This document shows, piece by piece, positions 33,341 to 41,690 of a DNA stretch of 41,690 nt. The DNA comes from Diplocarpon mali. Its lineage: Eukaryota; Ascomycota; Leotiomycetes; Helotiales; Drepanopezizaceae. Position 1 is the first letter of the stretch; every line of letters starts with the position of its first letter. The notes beneath the pieces are model-generated. The model saw nothing but the letters and a program-made list of their open reading frames with translations. It was not told the DNA's origin and searched no databases. The translations under genes were made by a program, and so were the position numbers. The DNA is taken from positions 163,569-205,258 of the forward strand of contig JAENRP010000050.1 of the NCBI GenBank assembly GCA_024741835.1, read 5' to 3'.

Positions 33341-34405
33341 TACAATTTTAATATTGAATTATGCTAGACATACCCGGGTGTATCCATACCCATGCCCGAC
33401 TCTAGATAACAAGCAGCCAGGAAGAAAATACTAAAGACGGCACAGCCCTGCCTTCCCGCCTGGCTCTCACAGGCCGCTTACTATCGCTGATTCAGCAGCT
33501 GATCGCCATCATTTCCTCGTTCTTTCGGTGAAAACGAGTTTTTTGCCTCTAGATATAGATTGCATTTGTTGGTAGTGACTTTACTCTTCTTTATGGATAT
33601 TTATCGAAGATCGGAATGATAATAGGGACGGTAGTTGCGTTAATGGCCGTGGGGAGCAGGGCATATGATACAGGATAGGGTGGGATAGTTCAGCTCGCAG
33701 GCTGATGTTCTGGTTACACCTTCGTCTGTTAGCAGATTGCAGCGTGGAACCAGACCAATAGATGGAGGAGCAGTAGAGATGGAAGGAATCGTTGAGATAG
33801 ATGCTTTTCAAGCCACTATGTCACTAGCGCTTTGAAAACGATGAGGTTCGGTTAGCGAGGCCCTGGATGTTTATAGCCGGCAATCGGACTTGATCATTCA
33901 CAGGCGCGTGGTTAAAGCTATTCTGCTTTTGAGGCTTTCTCGGAATTTCCGCAAGCTTCGATTGGACGTAGAGCTACTGGAATCCCTTCCTTTACTTACG
34001 GTTTCTCGAAAGTTGATTTGCTCACCTCTGCCACCGCCAAAAGTCTAACATTTAAGCCGCCAAGGGGGGATAGTACGGAAGAGGCTTTCAAGTGGGTTTC
34101 GCCCACCCTTGCGAAGCGGGGAGACTTACCGGAACACGTCGAACCACTGTTTCTTACAGATTCGTATGGCGTAAAAATCTACTAAATGCTATAGAATATG
34201 GCAAGATTCAGGGTGTGGACGAGACCCGCTCGAAACCCCTTTTCGTACAATGTGCTTGGCTAGCGATACAGACGCCGACGGAACGAATCCTAGTAAATCC
34301 AGTGATGGTAATCTCCGTGGAGCTGTTCTATCGCTGAAAAGGTGAACTATCTTCAAAGCACCTCGAAACTAAGTATGTAAACAAGCATCCCTTAAAGTCG
34401 GAAAT
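33341..34405. other. Intergenic region downstream of the PhyH-type gene
   Basis: The AT-rich character fades from about 33.4 kb. Small open frames (33581-33811 minus, 34092-34337 plus) have no domain that I recognise. Nothing else supported. Confidence 0.45.
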
Positions 34406-35287
34406 CTACCCCTCCAACGAATACCCAACATCTGTGTTATTCGCTCCCATTGTGATAAGCCGTTCTCTCATAGCCTCAGCTCTCATCCTCTCTTCTCCAT
34501 TAAGATCGCTTAAATCGATCTTCTCAACCCACTCGCCGATACCGTGCTGAAGAACATTTCGGGCTCTCAAACGACTCCCTGCGCGATGTCCCATACTCCC
34601 GTGTAGCGTCATTCTCTCCCTACTACTAACATACGCCCCTCGGTGCAAGATATCATTGTTATAGAACACCACATCTCCCGCCTTCATCTTAACTCTCACC
34701 TCGCCTGGTAATCCCTTCTCGAGTGGATCTGCGTCCCTCTCTACCTGCGTCCTTGCCCTCTTATGACTGCCCGGAATAACGATGAGACTCTCATCATCGT
34801 ACAACGCCAAGTTCCACTGTGCATGCCACGCAGGCTGCCGGAGTCGTTCTAGCTCTTCCTCGGAACTGGCCGTGGCTGGGATGCTATCTCTATGCCAAGT
34901 AAGCTCAAAATCTCGATCTGGCCGAATCAAGAGATTGAAGAGTTCCATGACCAAGTCCTCGTCCTCGCATTCAAGGAGCTGTCTGATGATGGATATCATT
35001 GGCGTGGAGAAGTAGTTGGAAACGAAAGTCTTGGATTGGGGAAGGTCCGGATGCATGAGGAACTGGACACCCCATATCCCGCCCTCCGCCGGATTTTTGC
35101 CAGGTTCGATATTCCAGGGGGGGAACTGCTTGGGTAGAGTTCGGACCCATGGCCAGGACCCTGAGCGGGCGGCTGAGATGACATCGGCGCTTGCATGGCG
35201 AAGAGTGGTAAGTTGCTCCGATGTCAGAACAGAGGGAATGAGGACGAAGCCGTCGCGGTTGAGAGAGTCGCGGTATAGTGTTGACAT
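34406..35287 (-). CDS. Phytanoyl-CoA dioxygenase (PhyH) family protein
   Basis: Fe(II)/2-oxoglutarate-dependent oxygenase fold. The single exon encodes 293 residues from ATG 35287; the open frame extends upstream only to a GTG. The iron ligands are visible: His132 and Asp134 in TWHRDS and His215 in NDILHRG. An Arg in the following SSRERM is the likely 2-oxoglutarate contact. The N-terminal FVLIPSVLTSEQ and the GDVVFYNNDILHRGAY stretch are typical. There is no signal peptide or membrane segment, so it is probably cytosolic or peroxisomal, though it lacks an obvious C-terminal SKL-type signal. Family members act on very different substrates (fatty acyl-CoA, secondary metabolites), and none can be inferred here. 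It is the last intact gene before the decayed right flank. Confidence 0.88.
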   Translation of the reverse strand: MSTLYRDSLNRDGFVLIPSVLTSEQLTTLRHASADVISAARSGSWPWVRTLPKQFPPWNIEPGKNPAEGGIWGVQFLMHPDLPQSKTFVSNYFSTPMISIIRQLLECEDEDLVMELFNLLIRPDRDFELTWHRDSIPATASSEEELERLRQPAWHAQWNLALYDDESLIVIPGSHKRARTQVERDADPLEKGLPGEVRVKMKAGDVVFYNNDILHRGAYVSSRERMTLHGSMGHRAGSRLRARNVLQHGIGEWVEKIDLSDLNGEERMRAEAMRERLITMGANNTDVGYSLEG

Positions 35288-36269
35288 GGTGAAAGATATG
35301 AAGGTATTTTTCGATATATCGGAAGTCACTCCTCGCAGAATCTAGGAGGGATCGGCGCGCCTTTCACACTTTTGGCGTCTTATTCTTCTTCTAAGTCCAT
35401 CCTGGGTCATGGAAGCAAGGTTGCAATTTCCAACACTATCAAGCGCCGATCGAGTAGTTGACCGCCACACGTAGATCTGCTACTCTTGATGAGGCATAAC
35501 AAGCAACATGCAACATAGAAAGATAGGCATGGTTAAATGGTTGATACTGCCCTTTGGTGGCTGGATGAAAGGTGGGGTCATGTTATCACATGATTATTTG
35601 TGATCTGCTTTGTCTCTCAGCGCAGACATTAGGCCTATTTAGTTCAATGGTAGCAAGTTAGGTCCACTAGAGATGAGAAGCTAAGGAGGAACAAGTCACC
35701 TTGACACAGCAGAACTACCTCAATTTGATCATGACTAAATTGTTACCCATGAACTCTCGAGCTGATTCTGCCTAGATGGATTCCTGAGCACTCCATGCAA
35801 CGCCCATCTCTGTGACTTTCCCGCTCACAGCCACCACGAACCACGCCGCCTCGAGACTGCAATGAACCTTCAGCGTGATCTTGGAATTTATCATGTGATA
35901 TTGTGCTGATTCTTGAGTGGTAATAACAGTAATGGCCTTACGAAACAACATCCGGGTGGAGGGGTCGGCAGCGGTTTTTCTCGCTAGGTAGCGCGAGACA
36001 GATGGATTTTTCAGGATCGACTAAGGTTTTGAGGGTTGAGAGATACGTCTGACTGGCTTCATGTTGCCACTCTGATCATGCGGAAGCTCGTGGTTAATAC
36101 AAAGGTTGTTTTTCTTGAGATCTGCTTGATGTTGGTGATACGATGTTAATAATCTAGAGGATTAAAAGGAGGCATTTGTATTATAAGACCTTTTAATGGT
36201 CATCTTACCCAAAATATTTTGACATGGAGAGCTCCCGCTTTTTACCTATTTACAGCACCTACCACTAAT
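35288..36269. other. Divergent intergenic region
   Basis: About 1 kb between the start of the PhyH-type gene and the first ATG of the broken kinase gene, which point away from each other. No open frame of note and no clear repeat. Moderately AT-rich. Confidence 0.5.
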
Positions 36270-36990
36270 ATGGCGCACGTTAATCAACTGAATCCGAATA
36301 TCCCATTACCGGTCGTGTTTCTGAGCCAAGATCCTGCGGATCCTCTGTCTTCAGTTCATCGGGTCGTACGAATGCTCCTGTCTTGCTGGGAACATAGTAA
36401 TGTTGAGGTCGTGAGGTTGACAGGAAGTGCCAACAATACCGTAAGTATGGTCCCCTTTAACACGAGAAAATCAACAAGCTAATATAAAGTGATACCTTGA
36501 CGAGCCCAAACATAATGAGCCAAGCTCAACTAAAGACACCAATGGCAATTCTGTGCTGATTCACGCCTAATGGCAACAGCATCGAGATATTGGTAGATCA
36601 TGAAAGCAGGCACCTGATGTCAGAACAGTATGGAGAGTACTCAGCCGTCACAGAAGAGCCTGCATGCCACCGTCTTCTATGGTGACATGGGTTCGCTCCT
36701 CCAATCGTCGGCCGCTTCGATAACGGATATATGTACGGTTATGTGCCTGGTATGAAAGCCTTAATAAAACATTCTGCGAAATATTGTTTACTGAATCACT
36801 CGACGTATGCCAGAGTGGCATGCTGTCATCCTAATTGTAGAGCCTGACTCGAAGACGTCTACCCAGACATTTGGTCGGTACTGGACAAATACATTCTAGC
36901 ACTGCCGGAGTCCGCCGAGGAACAACTTAAGGCGAACGTCTTTTCTGGCCGAATTAAAAATTATCAAGGAAAGATTTGTGTTGCAAGTAT
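36270..36990 (+). pseudogene. Truncated, frameshifted ethanolamine/choline-kinase-like gene
   Basis: The first 57 codons (36270-36440) are intact and end in VEVVRLTGSANNT at a perfect donor (GTAAGT), the phosphate-binding loop region of this kinase family. Downstream, kinase-like blocks continue in changing frames: NSVLIHA, then after one extra A within GCCTAATGGCAAC, NSIEILVDHE; then FAPPIVGRFDNGYMYGYVP near 36690-36750; RRMPEWHAVI near 36800-36830; and EDVYPDIWSVLDKYILALPE near 36850-36915. The HGDL/Brenner catalytic motif and the whole C-lobe are missing. Homology is lost at about 36990, exactly where the sequence turns AT-rich. Ethanolamine kinase would start the CDP-ethanolamine pathway; this copy cannot be active. 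Family call rests on motif memory. Confidence 0.65.
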
Positions 36991-37022
36991 GCCTGTCACA
37001 TATTTATCACATGATCTATCAC

Positions 37023-37050
37023 ATGACATATCATATATATGATATGTCAT
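37023..37050. repeat. Perfect 28-bp palindrome at the AT-rich boundary
   Basis: The block starts ATGACATATCATAT and continues with its exact reverse complement, with no spacer. Related TATCACATGA and CATATGAC repeats surround it. It sits about 35 bp beyond the last recognisable kinase sequence. Confidence 0.9.
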
Positions 37051-37864
37051 ATGACTTGCCATATGACTTAGTAGCAGCCCTTGTTAAATAGCTTATAGTT
37101 AGAGAGCTCTTATGAATTAAGACAAAAGATACTTAATATTATTATTTGCACCTTATACTTCTTTATGCCCTCTTCTAGTTTACTATCAAGTTCACTATCA
37201 GAGAACCTCCTTGCTATAGGTTATAAGCCCCGTATGCCTATAAATAGCATTTGACAAATTCCATCAATTAGAGTCTCCTTTACAAATGAAAAGGCTAATT
37301 GATATTTTTAAGTTTTACTTAACTAATAACGTATAATAAGCGTTATTTTAATAATAAAATAGTAGCTACTCCCCTTCCGGAGCGCTACGCAATAATCTAA
37401 GCTTATATAAGATTTGTTACTATAGCTGAATCATTAGGACTAATAGCTGAGATTACTAGCTTAATTGCTGAAAGTACTCTACTACTTGAATCACCTATTT
37501 TTAAAGGGATTAATATATAGTACCTTAAACTCGAATTTTATTAAGCTTAAGTGAGTCGGCGCAGTAGGTATAAGAAACTTCTAAAGGTCAATGGTCGATA
37601 TATTAGTAAGAGTTAAGGAAGGAAGGTTACCCCTTTCTTCCCTTTAGCTATATACGTATTAATATCCTACTAATTAAGCAATAGGGTTATATAATAATAC
37701 ATTAGAGTAATAGCTGTATTACCTATCTTAATACCCTTACTTAGACCTTACTCTAATTGACCTATAGTTAGGAAAATAATAACTATCCTTTTGCGCTAAT
37801 CTAACTCTTGAGTATCTCTTTAAATTAAAAACAATTAATTAATAGTAACCTCTATTGAAATTAC

Positions 37865-38095
37865 CAATCCTACTCATAGGGTAGGACTAGGAGTTAAATT
37901 TCTTAAAAGATATTCCTTTATAAGACTATATAACTTGACTCGCGGTCTAGGCCTAGGAGTCGATCTAAAAACTTTCCTTTATAAGATTATATAACCTAAC
38001 TCGCGGTCTAGGCCTAGGAGTCGATTTAAAAACTTTCCTTTATAAGACTACGTAACCTAACTCGTAGGGCGGGCCTAGGAGTCGTCCTTAAGCCT
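37865..38095. repeat. Tandem repeat, 61-bp units, at the 3' side of the copia relic
   Basis: Four units, each with CTCGCGGTCTAGGCCTAGGA or a variant followed by GTCGATYTAAAAACTTTCC and TTTATAAG. The core starts near 37875, 37941, 38002 and 38063, so the last two steps are 61 bp and the first 66 bp. 61 is not a multiple of three, and the array lies after RNase H, so it is probably untranslated 3' sequence of the element or an independent satellite. Confidence 0.8.
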
Positions 38096-38434
38096 ACTAA
38101 GCCTTTATTATCTTTTGCAACCCTAGTATATCTTTAAACGCTTTGAACTTTGCAACTATCTTTAGTAGCTTTATAAATCCATTTGCTATTATTCGATCGG
38201 TTAGGATATAGGTGATTGATAACTTATTCTTTATAATAAGGTCGCAGATAAAGTAGTAGGTAATATCGATATATTTTAATCGCTTATATAAGTATAGGTT
38301 CTTTATAAGTGTAATCGCCTTTGTATTATTTACTTAAAGATTAATATAGTTCCTATCTTATTTAATATACTTAGCGAAACTTATATCTTTTAAAACTTAA
38401 GCGATTTATAATCCTTACTTATAATTTAATAATA

Positions 38435-38495
38435 TTAATATATATTCGGCCTTAGTGCTTACGATAGCTACTGATTTCTATTTCCTACTTCCTTA
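38435..38495 (-). pseudogene. Copia RNase H relic
   Basis: The minus strand reads SRK, a TAG stop, then KSVAIVSTKAEYI, matching the well-known copia RNase H block around K(Q)-x-x-V-A-x-S-S-T-x-A-E-Y. The stop stands where Gln is expected. Confidence 0.8.
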
Positions 38496-38919
38496 TAATA
38501 TAGGTCTACTATATAGTACTACTATACTTCTAGATATACTTTTCTAACCTTTTATATTTGCCTAATTAGAATTAGTATATACCTTAAGCTTTATACTTAT
38601 ATATTTTATTAATTTGTATTTTACCTTTTATATAATTATTAATTAAAGGTACCTTTTAAATCGCTTGATTGCATTCTTATATTAAATCGTCGGATCCTTT
38701 AGGTTCTGACTAAGTTGCTTAATAATAAAGGCAATATCTAGTCTTATATATACTATAGTATATATAATTGCTCTAATATCCTATTAATACTTCTTTAGAT
38801 CTTCTCTTTACTTATTTTCATTAGTAAGCTTTAACTTATTATACTTTCCTTCGATTGGAGTACGCTTTAGCTTAAAGTTAGAAGCATAAGTAGAGAGTCC
38901 TATTCGGTCTAGGATCTTT

Positions 38920-39560
38920 TTAATATACTGCTTTTGATCTAACTAGAGTTTTTAAGTAGAGCGGTTTCTTATAATATAGATGCTAAGGATCTTATAAATT
39001 CCCTTTAGATCCTTAGTATTAAAATGTTTCTAAATTATTATAAAGAACTAATCTAATTAAGTAGTTGTTTTCGTAGCTATAGTAATATTATTAATATATA
39101 AGAGCAACTTGATTCTACGCTTAGCATAAGTAAAAAGATAAGGGTTAGCTAAGCTTTAAACGAATCCTATTTCTACTAAAGTAAAGCTATATAAAAGTTT
39201 CTAATTATAAGCTGATTATTTAAGCCTATAGATACTGCAGAGTATATAAAGAGAGTGGCTAGCGTATATAGGAATACTATTAGGTCGGGAGAGAAAAATC
39301 CGTTCCTTTATAATCGCTTTAGTAAATGCATTTTTAATATTGTACTATCTGCATTTAAGGTCCTTAGCAGCTACTATTGCTATAAATATATAAAAGGTAT
39401 CTATGCGAACTATTAGCGCGAATGTATTAAAGTAATCTTCTTTATACTATTAGAAGAAGCCCTTAGCTATAAGCCTTGCCTTATAATATTCTAAGGTCCT
39501 ATTTATATATGTTTTAATTATAAAGACCCACTTTATTAAAACTAGGTTTATATCCTTTGA
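38920..39560 (-). pseudogene. Copia reverse transcriptase relic
   Basis: One minus-strand frame carries, in order, KWVFIIK, YYKARLIAKGFF, EDYFNTFALIVRIDT, AIVAAKDLKCRQ-type sequence, IKNAFTKAIIKERIFLSRP, LLLYINNITIA and LDQKQYI. These match the classic copia reverse transcriptase blocks (YKARLVAKG, ETFAPV, DVKxAFLxG, YVDD, LxQxxYI). It has many TAA/TAG stops, and the metal-binding Asp pair is replaced by Asn-Asn. Non-functional. Confidence 0.85.
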
Positions 39561-40954
39561 TATCGATTCCTTTATCTATATGCCATTTATAATAAAAGAG
39601 CTTATTTCCTCTTAGATTGCCTTATTCTATACTACTTTATTCTTTAGGTTGTTAATAGCTTTATTATACATCTTTAAAAGAGAGATTTTCATTATCTTCC
39701 TAGCGGCTAAGAACGCATTATCTTTATCGAAGCTTTATTAAAGTTTAAGCTTATAGATCTTATACGCTATTATAGCCTAGATACACTTAGATTCGCATTT
39801 ATCTAAGGCGTCTTCTAGTTCTAAGTCTCTATTCCTCTTTAAAGGCGTAGGTTCAGCTGTAGGTTCTATAGGCTTATTATCTAAGGAACCGCTTTCTAAT
39901 AGTAAAGGCTTATTATTACTTATACCTATTTTAAGAATATCCTTTACTATAGGTACTTTAATTAAAGGGATGATAATATTAAAGTTGTTTTATACTTTAG
40001 GCAGTTCGCAAACGATAGGAATAGTCTATTCGGCCTTTAGGCGACTAGTAGGTCGTCGATCAGTAGGTGCACTTAATATACTTAAGCTAAGAGAGAGGGG
40101 TTATTAATTTAACTTAATAGTATCACTATTAAGTAGTATACCTTACGAATTTCCAGTTATATAGAGCTTTAAGGATAGCTCTTCTCTATTTTAAGATTTA
40201 TTAAACTTAATTACTAAGGATATAATTACTTGCCTTAGATTTAGCATATATACTATCTATTATTTTATTATCTATTTAATATACTTAATAAATATATACT
40301 CTCTACCTTAGTCTATTAACTTCTTACTTTTTATACCTATAGGTTAGGACTTTGGGCTAATATAGGAATAGCAGACGCTTTTAAAGACGTAGATATAATC
40401 TAAGCTTAATTTCTATTTAAAATATACCTTATATAGTAATATTCAAATGCTATTAACTATTAGTCTACTACCTATTCTATTTCGCAAGTATATATTTGCC
40501 TTAATCGCAAGGTCCTAGAATTCTAATAGTAGGTTAGCATCTTATAGTAAAGCGCAATAGTCAGTCTTTACTTATTAGATGCTTCGCTTAATAATACTAT
40601 TCTAATAGGAACCTTTGTATATTATAATTAGTTTATAACAAACTCTTTATTTTACCTATTTATTAAGCTTTGCCCTAATCTCTAATGCGTTATTAGATCT
40701 AATAGCTATTAGCTTTAATTAAGTCTAGCGTTCTTCTATTACTTTTTAAGTTTCTAGCTTTTCTATAAGCTTAGATTTAGTTTTAATACAAATGGTCTAT
40801 ATCTATTAAGTGGAGTTATCTACTATTTGAAAAAACCAATTATTTCCTTTAATTAAGGTTATAAATAGTCTAGTAGTATTAATAGATATTAGCATTAGTA
40901 TTAAATCTTTCTATAGATTAAGCTTAGTTTGCGTTTGATTTCGAAGTTTTATTA

Positions 40955-41095
40955 GCTTGCAAATTCGGCATACTAGGCGATCCTTTAGTACTTAGATCTT
41001 CTATTTTAAGGTCAAGACCTTATATAGGCCCTTTAATTTCTCTAGTTTTAAATGCGCGAATCTTCTATATATTAGCTAATACCTTAATAGGCTTT
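40955..41095 (-). pseudogene. Copia GAG-pre-integrase relic
   Basis: The minus strand reads YRRFAHLKLEKLKGLYKV, and after two stops DRLVCRICKLIKLRNQT. This is the His-containing WHRRxxHL and paired-Cys CxxC pattern found in front of copia integrase. Integrase itself should lie at about 40.9-40.1 kb but is too degraded for me to mark its catalytic residues. Confidence 0.7.
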
Positions 41096-41199
41096 CGACT
41101 TCTAATAGCTTTAATAGCCTATTATTAATTAATACTTTATTATCGGCAGCTAGAAAGGACTAATAATAGCAGTTTGAGGTTTTACTATTTTCTAATTGC

Positions 41200-41590
41200 A
41201 AGCCTGGCTTAAGAGTCGTTTTTAATAAAACTGTAAGATCCACTTACGGTCTTGGCTTAAGAGTCGATTTCCTAGAAATAGCAAGATCTATTCGCAGTCC
41301 TAGCTTAAGAGTCGTCTTTAACGAATTTGCGAATTTTACTTGCAGTCCTAGCCTAAGAGTCATTTCTACAAATTTCACTTATAATCCTAGCCTAAGAGTT
41401 ATTATTAGCAAATCTGCAGAATCTACTTGCGGTCCTGGCTTAAGAGTCATTTTCGCGAATTTTACTTATAATCCTAGCTTAAGAGTCTATCTATTCTCCT
41501 TATCCTCACTTAATTGTATTAAGGCAGAGAGTGCACTTTCCTTAAAGGAACCTACTTATAAGTCTAGCCTAAAAGTCAATTTCTATAATA
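41200..41590. repeat. Tandem repeat with 48/39-bp steps, all multiples of three
   Basis: The motif CTTGCGGTCCTGGCTTAAGA (variable), followed by GTC, recurs about eight times. AAGAGT starts near 41211, 41259, 41307, 41355, 41394, 41442 and 41481, with a weaker copy at about 41571. The steps are 48, 48, 48, 39, 48, 39 and 90 bp. On the minus strand each unit reads like TLKPGLQVD plus six or seven residues, so the array probably encoded a 16/13-residue peptide repeat upstream of the GAG-pre-integrase domain. Confidence 0.8.
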
Positions 41591-41690
41591 TCACCTTTAA
41601 GATAATATAAAGTCTATCTTTGATTTTAGCTTTAAAGATCACTTTATAATTATTATTTATAAACTATATAAATTAATTATTAAAAACTCT

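Larger units (their letters stand above)
37080..41690 (-). mobile_element. RIP-degraded Ty1/Copia retrotransposon, cut by the window edge
   Basis: The whole stretch is strongly AT-rich. On the minus strand the copia order is recognisable: GAG-pre-integrase domain near 41.0 kb, reverse transcriptase at about 39.56-38.92 kb and RNase H near 38.45 kb. In the reverse transcriptase one frame stays aligned for over 600 bp but is broken repeatedly by TAA and TAG, and I found no TGA there. That is what C-to-T change at CpA produces from Gln codons. The catalytic Tyr-x-Asp-Asp is now YINN, also explained by G-to-A change. No long terminal repeat could be identified, and the gag end lies beyond the window. 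The element is dead. Confidence 0.85.

Noticed and set aside
31950..34060. Direct repeat TTAAGCCGCCA as ends of a 2.1-kb element
   Set aside because: An 11-bp match over 2 kb is expected about once by chance, and no extended similarity or target duplication was seen.
9638..35287. Secondary-metabolite gene cluster (P450, ABC transporter, PhyH dioxygenase)
   Set aside because: There is no backbone synthase or pathway regulator, and the genes are separated by unrelated genes and long spacers.

Overview
The window looks like part of a filamentous ascomycete (Pezizomycotina) chromosome. The protein-coding genes are interrupted by short GT-AG introns of about 50-170 bp. Most of the window is GC-rich, but the right end falls into an AT-rich block whose only recognisable content is a retrotransposon riddled with TAA/TAG stops, the mark of repeat-induced point mutation (RIP). 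I cannot name the species.

Layout. 1-4.0 kb: GC-rich, gene-poor DNA full of microsatellites and minisatellites, with one doubtful small gene at 3.4-3.9 kb. 4.2-8.2 kb (minus strand): HEM14 (protoporphyrinogen oxidase, haem synthesis) and NAB2 (nuclear poly(A)-binding zinc-finger protein). 9.6-14.7 kb (plus strand): a secreted GH20 beta-N-acetylhexosaminidase and a CYP52-like cytochrome P450. 17.0-30.6 kb (minus strand): a secreted GH125 alpha-mannosidase, a complete fungal phytochrome (hybrid histidine kinase photoreceptor) and a full-length PDR-type ABC transporter. 32.2-33.3 kb: a degraded leucine-rich coding relic. 34.4-35.3 kb: a PhyH-type dioxygenase. 36.3-37.0 kb: a broken ethanolamine/choline-kinase-like gene that ends where the AT-rich block starts. 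37.0-41.7 kb: a RIP-degraded Ty1/Copia element on the minus strand, cut by the window edge.

Exon structures were assembled by hand from splice signals, reading frame and remembered family motifs; all junctions are predictions. The genes do not form an obvious pathway or a biosynthetic cluster. They are mostly housekeeping, cell-wall/glycan, light-sensing and efflux functions, followed by a decaying, transposon-invaded flank. The features most worth a second look are the phytochrome, the stopless introns of length divisible by three in NAB2 and the GH125 gene, the interrupted kinase gene at the isochore edge, and two related families of tandem repeats on either side of the copia coding region, one of which keeps a multiple-of-three period.
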